Positions 8,292-16,624 of a stretch of DNA of 64,000 nt are shown piece after piece; within the stretch, counting starts at the first letter, position 1; each line of letters starts with the position of its first letter. The stretch spans positions 1 through 64,000 of the forward strand of contig CAWBJY010000006.1 of NCBI GenBank assembly GCA_963789215.1. The letters run 5' to 3'. A program made the position numbers and the translations under genes. Source of the stretch: Phormidesmis sp963789215 (GTDB lineage: Bacteria > Cyanobacteriota > Cyanobacteriia > Phormidesmidales > Phormidesmidaceae). The notes below the pieces were generated by a model, which worked only from the letters and a program-made list of their open reading frames with translations, ran no database searches and was not told the origin of the DNA.

Positions 8292-10012
8292 TAAATTACC
8301 CCCTGCCCGACTCTACCTTCTGGGTCGCCCACCGGATGGCCTGCCGGTTCATTAGAAACTAGCGGCTCGTCGCTGCCGTACCCGTAAGGCGGCGATACGA
8401 CAATCGGAATCTCTGCAAAGTTCTCGTGCGGTGGCGGCGAAGATACCAGCCACTCTAGACCAATTGCTCGCCAGGGATTATCGCCCGCTTCTTCTCCTCG
8501 TACCCAAGAGCTCAACATGTTTAAGATAAACGGCAGCGTCGAAACGCCCAGCAAAAATCCGCCTAAGCTGGCCAACACATTGTAGAAAGCAAACTCAGGA
8601 TCGTAAGACGCCACCCGCCGGGGCATCCCCATTAGGCCCAGCGGATGCATTGGCAAAAAGATTAAGTTAATGCCAATAAAGGTCAGCGCGAAATGCAGCT
8701 TACCTAGTCCCTCGTAATACATCCGCCCTGTCATTTTGGGGAACCAATGGTAAATTGCTGCGTAGAAGCCCATTACCACCGAGCCGTTAATCACGTAGTG
8801 AAAGTGACCCACCACAAAGTAGGTGTTGTTTACGTGAATATCAATTGGGGTCGAGGCCAGCATAATGCCGGTGATGCCCGCAAATAAAAACGTCACCACG
8901 CCGCCTAGTGCGAATAGCATGGCCGATGTCAGCCGAATTTTGCCGCCCCACACCGTCGCCACCCAGGCAAACACCTTAATCCCCGTAGGAATCGAAATCG
9001 CCATTGTGGTAAACATAAACAGCATCCGCATCCAGCCTGGGGTGCCGCTTGCAAACATATGGTGAACCCACACAATGAGGCTGAATCCCGTGATTAGCAA
9101 AGAAGAGATCACCACCACCTTGTAGCCAAACAGCGGCTTGCGCGAGTAGACCGGCAAGACTTCTGAAAACACCCCGAATATCGGCAGAACAATGACATAC
9201 ACCGCCGGATGAGAGTAGAACCAGAAAAAGTGCTGATACAGTACCGGATCGCCGCCGCGACTAGGATCGAAAAAGCTCGTGCCTACCGTCAAATCGAGCA
9301 GCAGCATCACGGACCCTGCCGTTAGCGCTGGCAACCCAATTAGCTGAATCATCTGCGCTGATAAAACCGTCCAGCAAAAAGCAGGCATTCTAAACCAGGT
9401 CATCCCCGGCGCGCGCATTCTAAAAATAGTGGTGACAATATTCACCGCGCCCATAATTGAAGAGACGCCCGACATTGCTACTGCTACTAGCCACAGCGCC
9501 TGCCCGTTGATCAAATTCCCGGTTGGGTTTTGCAAACTAATCGGCGGATAAGCCCACCAGCCGGACTGAGACGGCCCGCCCGGAATGAAAAAGCTAGCAA
9601 TGAGAATTACGCCGAACACCGGCACCAGCCAAAAGGCCACCGCATTTAGCCTCGGAAAGGCCATATCTCTGGCCCCAATTTGCAGCGGCACAATATAGTT
9701 CGCCAGCCCGTTTAGCATCGGGAACGTCCACATAAACAGCATGATCGTGCCATGCATCGTAAACAATCCGTTATAAACCGTACGGTCTACCAAATCCGCC
9801 TCGGGCGTAATCAGTTCGCCGCGCATTACCATTGCCAGCAGCCCGGCAAACAAGAAGAAGGCAAAAGCAGTGACGATATATTGAATGCCAATGACTTTGT
9901 GGTCGGTGCTAAAAGAGAAAAATCTTCGCCAATTATCCGGTGCGCCCGGCTCGGGCTGTTGCGTCAGCTCAGGCGGCGTCTGCTTCGGCCGGGTTTCTAC
10001 TGCATTACTCAT
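8291..10012 (-). CDS. ctaD: Heme-copper oxidase subunit I, A2 type
   Basis: The 573-aa catalytic subunit reduces O2 at a heme-CuB centre. Ligands are visible: His87 (MHGTIMLFMW), His268 and cross-link Tyr272 (YSHPAVYVIVLP), His317/318 (VHHMF) and His403/405 (GHFHYV). The usual glutamate of HPEVY is Ala270. The preceding Tyr-Ser (YSHP) matches the A2 subclass, in which this pair replaces the glutamate of the D channel. The gene overlaps ctaC by eight bases and ctaE by one. The soluble C-terminal tail of about 60 residues carries no recognisable domain. Confidence 0.97.
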   Translation of the reverse strand: MSNAVETRPKQTPPELTQQPEPGAPDNWRRFFSFSTDHKVIGIQYIVTAFAFFLFAGLLAMVMRGELITPEADLVDRTVYNGLFTMHGTIMLFMWTFPMLNGLANYIVPLQIGARDMAFPRLNAVAFWLVPVFGVILIASFFIPGGPSQSGWWAYPPISLQNPTGNLINGQALWLVAVAMSGVSSIMGAVNIVTTIFRMRAPGMTWFRMPAFCWTVLSAQMIQLIGLPALTAGSVMLLLDLTVGTSFFDPSRGGDPVLYQHFFWFYSHPAVYVIVLPIFGVFSEVLPVYSRKPLFGYKVVVISSLLITGFSLIVWVHHMFASGTPGWMRMLFMFTTMAISIPTGIKVFAWVATVWGGKIRLTSAMLFALGGVVTFLFAGITGIMLASTPIDIHVNNTYFVVGHFHYVINGSVVMGFYAAIYHWFPKMTGRMYYEGLGKLHFALTFIGINLIFLPMHPLGLMGMPRRVASYDPEFAFYNVLASLGGFLLGVSTLPFILNMLSSWVRGEEAGDNPWRAIGLEWLVSSPPPHENFAEIPIVVSPPYGYGSDEPLVSNEPAGHPVGDPEGRVGQGVI

Positions 10013-10997
10013 AACTGTCCTTCTCTGAACTGGTGTAATTAACCATCGGGGCAGGCGCTGGCCGCACGGTTGCCCAACCTAAACTAATTGATCCTTCGAC
10101 TGCTCGATCGAAGGTTTCAGCTGCTACGTTTTCAGCCGCACTGAGCGGCGCTTCTGCGGCCATGGCCAGCCACTGCTGGTAGTCTTCTTCGGACTCGACC
10201 ACCACGTTGGTTTGGTTCGAGGCAAAGTAGGTGCCGCTATACATGGAGTCGCGCAGGCGATAGCGGCCGGCTCGAATAGGGGTAAACGAAAACTCGATTT
10301 CTTTGCCTGGAATAATGTCTTGCTTGACGCGAAAAGCCGGAACGTAAAACCCGTGGATTACATCTTCTGAGGTCAGCTTAAAGCGGGCGCGTTTATCTAT
10401 GGGAATGTGCAATTCGGTGCTGCTAACTTTGGCTTCGGGGTAGTAAAACTCCCAGGCCCACTGACGCGATCGCACCTCAATTGGCGGTTCTTTTTTCTCC
10501 GTTGGCTCCAAGTCTCCTGGCACTGCTACCTTTTTATCTCCTGGCACCGTCCCCACCGTTTCCATCACAACTGGCGCAAACGACTCTAGCAAACTCATCT
10601 GGTCGTAGGTTCTAAAGCTGGCGGTGCCAATCCAGAGAATTAGCATAATCGGCACCGCCGTCCAAATAATCTCTAGCGGCGTATTTCCTTCAATCGGTGG
10701 GCCGTCGGTCGGGTCGTACTTCGCCGCCCGCTGATAGAACATTGAATAGAGCAGCGTTCCGGTGATGCCAATAAAAATAAAGGTGCCAACTGCCGTCATA
10801 AAGCTGAATAGCTTATCGACTAACACCGCCTCCGACGAAGCCTGCGGCGGCAGCCAGCTATAAGCCTGCTGACCCATCCAGTAGCTAATCGCCAGGTTTC
10901 CAGCCGCGATCGCACTTAATCCTAAAATTCTGCGCCAGTTAAAGACCCGGCGTAAATCTCGAGTTCTTCGTTCTTCTTTGCCTGTTTGATTCGTCAT
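10005..10997 (-). CDS. ctaC: Oxidase subunit II lacking the CuA site (ARTO type)
   Basis: The 330-aa subunit II has two N-terminal membrane helices (about 25-45 and 63-88, plus a segment at 108-127) and a periplasmic/lumenal cupredoxin domain. The CxExCGxxHxxM CuA motif aligns with residues 250-261, but reads Asp250, Met252, Ser254, Phe258 and Asn261. Only the upstream His215 (IHGFYVPAF) is retained. It therefore cannot bind CuA and should not accept electrons from cytochrome c. This is the known hallmark of the cyanobacterial alternative respiratory terminal oxidase (ARTO), thought to take electrons from quinol or another donor. An extra acidic/proline segment at 140-175 interrupts the domain. 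Confidence 0.95.
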   Translation of the reverse strand: MTNQTGKEERRTRDLRRVFNWRRILGLSAIAAGNLAISYWMGQQAYSWLPPQASSEAVLVDKLFSFMTAVGTFIFIGITGTLLYSMFYQRAAKYDPTDGPPIEGNTPLEIIWTAVPIMLILWIGTASFRTYDQMSLLESFAPVVMETVGTVPGDKKVAVPGDLEPTEKKEPPIEVRSRQWAWEFYYPEAKVSSTELHIPIDKRARFKLTSEDVIHGFYVPAFRVKQDIIPGKEIEFSFTPIRAGRYRLRDSMYSGTYFASNQTNVVVESEEDYQQWLAMAAEAPLSAAENVAAETFDRAVEGSISLGWATVRPAPAPMVNYTSSEKDSYE

Positions 10998-11687
10998 TTA
11001 ATTTTTTGGCCCCAAACTTCTTGGCCCCACCAGGCGAGGATTATCTAATGCTCTATCCATCGGCGAATTTCGAGACATCTCCTCATTAGGGTTAAGCCCC
11101 GCATAAATCTGCCGGTCGGCGGTGACATGGACGCCAAAATCGCCGCCCAAATGTGCGCCCAGCGTCCCTTGCGCAAACATCAAAACAAAGATCAGCAGCC
11201 CCGCCGCCAAATAGCTCCACTGCACCTGCCTAGCTCGATCTTCTCGCCAAATATAGCGCTGAAAACCGCGCCAAATGGTCATCACCACAATCAAAGTGAG
11301 CAAAAGCACACCGCCCAGGCCGTGCCACACCATGGTGTCGCTCGCATTCAAACCCCAAGGGCTCAGCTTGTCCTCTGGCGCATCGGCCATCAAAATCTCG
11401 TAAAATCCAGAGGCTACGGTCAAAAAGGTTACTCCGGCTGCTGCTAGCATGTTGAACCAGCCCACGTCGTACAGGCCAGCCGAATTCACCGGGATTGCCA
11501 GAAACTTAAAAATGGGTTTCTCCAAAGGATAGAGTGCTGCAACGATATCAAATGCGATCGCCACAATAAACAGACCCAGCGTCAAATGCACAAAATTAGG
11601 GTGGATGGGAATTACATAAGGCAGTCCATTGCCTGCACCGCCTGCCGCCGCCAGCATAGGCATTACTGTAGATATTGCCGTAAGCAT
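10998..11687 (-). CDS. DUF2231 membrane protein, second of two in the ARTO operon
   Basis: The roughly 229-aa DUF2231-family integral membrane protein has four helices. Histidines sit in helix-associated positions: IHPNFVH (about residue 28), MVWHGLGG (about 122) and GAHLGGDFGVH (about 177-187). This pattern could bind heme, though that is inference. The ATG at 11687 overlaps the upstream gene's stop (TGATG), so the two are coupled; a GTG one codon earlier is also possible. The stop abuts ctaC. Such proteins accompany ARTO-type clusters in cyanobacteria; their job is not established. Confidence 0.75.
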   Translation of the reverse strand: MLTAISTVMPMLAAAGGAGNGLPYVIPIHPNFVHLTLGLFIVAIAFDIVAALYPLEKPIFKFLAIPVNSAGLYDVGWFNMLAAAGVTFLTVASGFYEILMADAPEDKLSPWGLNASDTMVWHGLGGVLLLTLIVVMTIWRGFQRYIWREDRARQVQWSYLAAGLLIFVLMFAQGTLGAHLGGDFGVHVTADRQIYAGLNPNEEMSRNSPMDRALDNPRLVGPRSLGPKN

Positions 11688-12190
11688 CACTGCAACAGAC
11701 CTCCTCGCGCTGCTTCAACCACAGGCCCGCTGTGTAGCCCATAAACCCAAACCAGCTTGTCGCCTAAGTAAACCTGAAAAGCAACAATTAGCGTCAGCAT
11801 CGCATCCATGCCCAAATAGGCAACCGGCAAAGACTCCGGCGTTTGCAGCCGAATAATGTAGCGCCAGCCCGTAACCCCCGCCAAAATTGCCGACAGCGAC
11901 CAGCCCAGTATGGTGTGCAAATTAAGATCGCTCGCTGCTGCCGCATAGGGCGTTGCTAGCCCTGCCTCTACCTGGCCAAACACAATGGCAATAAAAATAG
12001 AGACCGTCGCAAATACCATATTCCACCAGCTCACCTCGTACAGCTTAGGATTTTTAGCAAAATAGCCAATCGCATCGCAAACGATAGCAAACAGCACCAT
12101 GGCAATCACAAAGTGCACCACAATCGGGTGGATAGTGTCGGGGTAAGGCAAGTTGTGATCGTTTAGCGGGGGCAGCAGATTCTGGAACAC
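11687..12190 (-). CDS. DUF2231 membrane protein, first gene of the ARTO operon
   Basis: The 167-aa DUF2231-family protein has about four helices: IHPIVVHFVIAMVLF, then YEVSWWNMVFATVSIFI, LHTILGWSLSAILAG, and a last one before GDKLVWVYGLHSGP, the family C-terminal signature. I chose the GTG at 12190 because AGGAG lies eight bases before it. An in-frame start at 12274 would add 28 residues unlike the family. It shares the His-rich first helix with its downstream neighbour, suggesting an old duplication. A divergent promoter region separates it from the lipase gene. Confidence 0.72.
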   Translation of the reverse strand: MFQNLLPPLNDHNLPYPDTIHPIVVHFVIAMVLFAIVCDAIGYFAKNPKLYEVSWWNMVFATVSIFIAIVFGQVEAGLATPYAAAASDLNLHTILGWSLSAILAGVTGWRYIIRLQTPESLPVAYLGMDAMLTLIVAFQVYLGDKLVWVYGLHSGPVVEAARGGLLQ

Positions 12191-12440
12191 AAAACTCTCT
12201 CCTGGGAGAATAAAAAGCCGAAGGTTTCTAAGATTTTGAAGCCGTTGGGCAATAAGTCCTATAAAGGATAACAAACGTATTGAAAGATAAAATGCGACTT
12301 TCGTAACACATTGAAGATAGATTAAAACCGAACACCGCTATAGTGTCTTGCGTAGTTTGCTAGCGGCAAACTGATAGTTAATCAGGCCGTATAGAAAGCC
12401 ATATAGAAAGTCGTATAGAAATTTAGTAGAGGCGATCGCC

Positions 12441-13232
12441 ATGAATTATGAAACCGCGCTGCAGTGCGCACAGCTCTCACAGGACATCTACACTGATTTT
12501 GCCGGCGAAATTAGCTTCATGGCGCTGCCAAAAGCCGCCTCACAGCTGATTCAAAATAGATCTACAGATACCCAGCTCGCCGTTTTAGAAGATCCTGCTA
12601 GCTCACAAACGGTGATCGTGTTTCGCGGCAGCGAGAATGATAAAGACTGGGAAACTAACCTCCAGCTCGCCACTCGAGAACAAAGCTGGCAGCGACAGAC
12701 AAAAGCGGCCTTTCGCGAAGAGATGAAAGAAGTTGCCGAGGCCGTTACCGAGAACGAAGACCTGGTTTACCCTGAAGAATACGGCCAGCCTCGCCACCCC
12801 GTTAAAATGCATCAGGGATTTATTAAAGCTTATCTCTCTATCCGCGACGAAATTCACGCCCATGTTGAGAAAAGCGAAACCACTCAATATCGCATTACCG
12901 GCCACAGCCTCGGCGGGGCGATCGCGGCCCTTTGCGCCGTAGACTTGCAGTACAATTTTGGTCAAGAAATTGCCCTAGAAGTCTATACATTTGGCGCACC
13001 TCGAGTAGGTAATGGAGCTTTTGCCGACTCTTACAATCAGCGCGTTCCCGACACCTGGCGCTTTGTTAACGGCTGGGATGCTGTCGTCGGTTTGCCCGCC
13101 CCCTGGCAGGGCTACCGCCACGTAGAAGAAATGATCAAGCTAGCGAGAAAGTTTACCTGGAAAATTATCACCGGCAGCTTCGAAGACCACAAGATTAGCC
13201 GATACATTGACGCGATAGAAGAAGAGATCTAG
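12441..13232 (+). CDS. Lipase class 3 family protein
   Basis: The 263-aa soluble protein resembles class 3 (fungal triacylglycerol-type) lipases. The nucleophile elbow GHSLGGAIAAL places the catalytic Ser at about residue 156. Upstream LAVLEDPASSQTVIVFRGSE corresponds to the strand before the oxyanion loop, and HQGFIKAY is a family-typical segment. An Asp after VGLP/FVNGWDAVVG and a His in YRHVEE could complete the triad. No signal peptide is visible, so it likely acts in the cytoplasm or on internal membranes. It is transcribed alone, divergent from the oxidase operon. Confidence 0.8.
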   Translation: MNYETALQCAQLSQDIYTDFAGEISFMALPKAASQLIQNRSTDTQLAVLEDPASSQTVIVFRGSENDKDWETNLQLATREQSWQRQTKAAFREEMKEVAEAVTENEDLVYPEEYGQPRHPVKMHQGFIKAYLSIRDEIHAHVEKSETTQYRITGHSLGGAIAALCAVDLQYNFGQEIALEVYTFGAPRVGNGAFADSYNQRVPDTWRFVNGWDAVVGLPAPWQGYRHVEEMIKLARKFTWKIITGSFEDHKISRYIDAIEEEI

Positions 13233-13346
13233 CCCCTCTTTTTGAAAGCTGATTCACAGGTGCAAATAGAACAGACGCGAACAAAAGGGAATGACCGTCA
13301 GTCTTACTGCTTATCCCCCTAACTTCTGTTGTACTAAAAAAGCAAG

Positions 13347-13775
13347 ATGACTTTTACCCGGTTCACCGCCCCAGCTGATCTCTATAAATCTTATCGCCCT
13401 AAACGGGCTAGCCTTAAAAAAGCCCGCTCCAAACGAGCTTTGACCCCGCTTCAAACGGCGATCGCCCACACGCTACTCGGTACGCTGTGCGGCATGGCGG
13501 TGCTTCAGCCTGGCTCATCTGCGATCGCCGCCGACGTCCCATCTACTCAAAGTCTAGAAACCTTCAGAGCAAGCGATGCCGTCAATAGCGTCATCTGCAT
13601 CACCGCCTGCAACGAATTTTTCGAAGCCGGTCGGGCTAGCTTTGAGGCCGAGATTCAGCGCCTGCAAAACAGGTCGGCCCGGCTAGAAAACTCAACGCCA
13701 ACGTTAGACGTAGATCCGAGCCTAATAAAAACGTTAGAAGAGCAGCGCGACGCTGAATCGCTGCAAAATCTTTAG
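13347..13775 (+). CDS. Putative exported protein of unknown function
   Basis: The 142-aa product has a long, strongly basic N-terminus (about 38 residues), a hydrophobic stretch IAHTLLGTLCGMAVL and an AIAA-like cleavage site near residue 60, suggesting export to the periplasm or lumen. The mature part contains the pair ICITACNEFF and a short predicted coiled coil (FEAEIQRLQNRSARLE). No family was recognised. HIP1 octamers occur within the coding region. Confidence 0.55.
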   Translation: MTFTRFTAPADLYKSYRPKRASLKKARSKRALTPLQTAIAHTLLGTLCGMAVLQPGSSAIAADVPSTQSLETFRASDAVNSVICITACNEFFEAGRASFEAEIQRLQNRSARLENSTPTLDVDPSLIKTLEEQRDAESLQNL

Positions 13776-13909
13776 CGGGTAACTCCAAAATAGCTCTAAA
13801 AGGCGATCGCAAAGGGAGTAGTCAAAGATACTGCCGCTGTCTGTAAAAAGTATTACAAAGGCAGTCTGTTTGCGATCGCCCTTCAACCTCGAGAGTCTCA
13901 GCTAAAACC

Positions 13910-15212
13910 ATGTTGCCCTCCACCAAACCTAGAGCCGCCGCTATTGATGAAGCCGCCGCCACCGAAGATTATCCGCTCAGCGCGGTGCCGCTTTCCGCCC
14001 GCAAACCCGTCTGGTCACTTTCCTTACTGCTCATGGGCTTTGCCCTCACCTCCACCACGCTATTTGCCGGCGGAGCCATCGGCCCAGCCTTCAGCTTTTC
14101 GCAGCTCATGGCCGTCATTCTCATCGGCAATCTCATTCTGGGCCTATACTGCGCGGCGCTTAGCTACATCGCTTCTCAAAGCGGCCTCACCACTGTCCTT
14201 ATGGCCCGCTTTAGCTTTGGCAACGTTGGCTCTCGCTGGGTCGATTTTGTTCTTAGGCTTTACTCAAATTGGCTGGTATGCCTTTACCACTGCCGTTATC
14301 GTGCAGGTACTGCTAGAGCTAATCGGTGCGCCCCAAACCGGCCCGCTGTTCATCCTGCTGGTCTTTTTCTTTAACTATGCTTTTTGCGCCACCGCCTACA
14401 TCGGCTACCGTGCCATCGACTGGCTCAGCCGGCTAGCCGTCCCGGCCATGCTCATCCTGGTTGCGATCAGTTTGAGCTTAGCTTTTAGAGACTACGGCAG
14501 CGCCACCATTCCAGAGCCTACCGGAGAACTTGGTATGGGGACAGCGCTGGCCATCGTTATTGGCTCTTTTATCTCGGGCGGCACTCAGGCTACCAACTGG
14601 AGCCGGTTTGCCAACTCCGGCAAAAACGCCGTTGTCTCTACGCTGAGCGCTTTCTTTTTAGTCAACGGCATATTAGTCTTTGCCGGTGCGTTCTGCGCCA
14701 TGGTCTACGGCTCAGAAGATCTCATCAAAGCTATGGCCAGCCAGGGCATATTAGCCGGTGGCGTCATTCTCCTTATTCTCAACGTGTGGACCACCCAAGA
14801 CAACACCATCTATTCCTTTTCGGTTGCCGGAGCCAACATGTTTCGCACCCACAAGCGCCATGCCTTTGTCCTCGGCGGAGCGACGTTTGCCCTGGTTCTC
14901 ACCCTTTCTGGCATCTACGATCTGCTTCCTAAATATCTGCTGCTGCTAGGCACGCTCATCCCCCCCATTGGCGGCATTATCATGGTCGATTTTTGGCTGC
15001 GCTACGGCGGAAGATTCCCGGCGCTATCGACTAGGCTCCCGGCTGTGAATTGGGCGGGTGCGATCGCTTACATCATCGGGGCCGCCGTCGCCTACGTCAC
15101 TGGCAACGCTAACATTGGCATTGGCCCGGTTAACGGCATCGTCGTTGCCGCTATTCTCTATGGCATTTTGTACCGCGTCATTCCGCAGCCCATTCGCTCC
15201 TTCGAGGCTTAA
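13910..15212 (+). pseudogene. NCS1 (CodB-type) cytosine/purine permease gene with a frameshift
   Basis: Two overlapping frames together encode one complete permease of about 433 residues in the nucleobase:cation symporter-1 family. The first frame gives the N-terminus through FGNVGSRWVDF. The second resumes at LGFTQIGWYAFTTA and runs through about ten helices to the stop at 15212. Removing one base between about 14243 and 14256 restores continuity. NCS1 carriers import cytosine, purines, allantoin or hydantoins; the substrate cannot be read here. No other lesion was seen, so the frameshift may be a sequence error or a very recent mutation. Confidence 0.75.
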
Positions 15213-15278
15213 TAAGGAAGCGGTACAATCGCGATATAGTGAGGCCATTCTCATTTAAACGCTCTGCGCCTAGCTGCC

Positions 15279-16624
15279 ATGACTGACTATCGGGCAAAAA
15301 CGTTCAAAGAAGCCTTTCGTTTGTGCGATGTTAATCCACTTACGGCGCGGGGTTGGAGCGCTTTTATGTCGATTTGGTGCCTGCCCGTAAGGCAGGCGCG
15401 ATTGAAGGCGTTAATACCGAGCTGGACTTTCAAGAACCCGGCGATTTTTGCACCATTTTGTTTACGGGGCATAGGGGCTGTGGAAAGAGCACGGAGCTGC
15501 AGCGAATTCGCAGGCGTTGGGAAGAAGACTATAAGGTCGTTTATTTAGAAACTAATGAAGAGACTGATATTAATAACGCTGAGTACACCGACTTTTATCT
15601 TATTGTCATTAAGCAAGTTGAGTTTGAGCTGAGGGAGATGGGCCTGCGGTTCGATGCAGGCTTGCTGAAGGGCTTTGAGGATTGGTTTAAAGACGTAACG
15701 AAGGAAACTGAGAAAACCGTTGAAAGCTCTGTAAGCATACAGGGAGAGGCTAGCTTAGGGAGTGAAGCCCCTTTCATTGCTAAGCTGCTGCTGAAACTGC
15801 TGGCCCAAATTAAGGGTAGCGAAAAGCAAAAGACCTTAATTCGTCAGGCGCTTCAGAAAGATATCTCGCGCTTGAAAGCAGACGTTAATTTGCTGCTACG
15901 CGATGCCTACCAGAAGATCAAGCATCTCTATCCTAAAGGCTTTTTAATTATTTTTGATAATCTCGATCGGGTTCCGCCCGACGTTGGCAATCATCTATTT
16001 TTTGACTATGCAGCGCAGCTTCAGGAACTAAACTGCACCATTATCTATACGGTGCCGATCTCTGTTCTTTGCTCTTCTAAAAACATTACCAACGCATTTG
16101 GGGAGCCGCACATTGTCTCCATGGTAAATATCTATGAGTTGGTGCGCGATCGCTGCGACCTTGACACTAACGAGAATGGTCTGAATATCTTGGCTCAAAT
16201 TATTGAAAAGCGAGTAGATACAGAACAGCTATTTGAGACTAGGCAGCAGGTGCTAGATTTAGTGGAAGCTAGCGGCGGGCATGTTCGGCAGCTTATGCAG
16301 ATGGTACGCAGCGCCTGCCAAACCGCAAGCACTCAAAAACACGATAAAATTCAGGCGGAAGATGTTCTGTATGCCATTAAGAAGCAGCAGTTTAACTTTG
16401 AGCGATTTGTACCCGACGACCACTACCCGCTGCTGGCTAAGGTCTGCCTGAGCAAAAACATTACAAAAGATGAAACCGGACAGCTCATGTTATTCAACAC
16501 TTCGGTGTTGGAATATAACGGGTTGGAGCGTTGGAATTATCCTAACCCGGCGGTGCGAAGCAGCGATTTGTTTAAAAGCGCACTCAAAGCGTTGATGGAT
16601 GAAGGGAGCCGTGACAATGGCTAA
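15279..16624 (+). CDS. P-loop ATPase of module 1 (frameshift near the start)
   Basis: The product of about 448 aa is a P-loop NTPase of the AAA+/STAND-like group. Walker A is FTGHRGCGKST and Walker B is FLIIFDNLDR, followed by a sensor-like strand IIYTVPISVL. A C-terminal helical region follows (GHVRQLMQMVRSA). The natural start is probably ATG 15279 (MTDYRAKTFKEAFRLCDV). The frame breaks in the G run at 15349-15352, where one extra G would join it to LERFYVDL; without that, a TTG at 15353 would start a 423-aa form. The last eight bases overlap the TPR gene, so the two are coupled. It is a paralogue of the ATPase at 29299. Confidence 0.75.
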
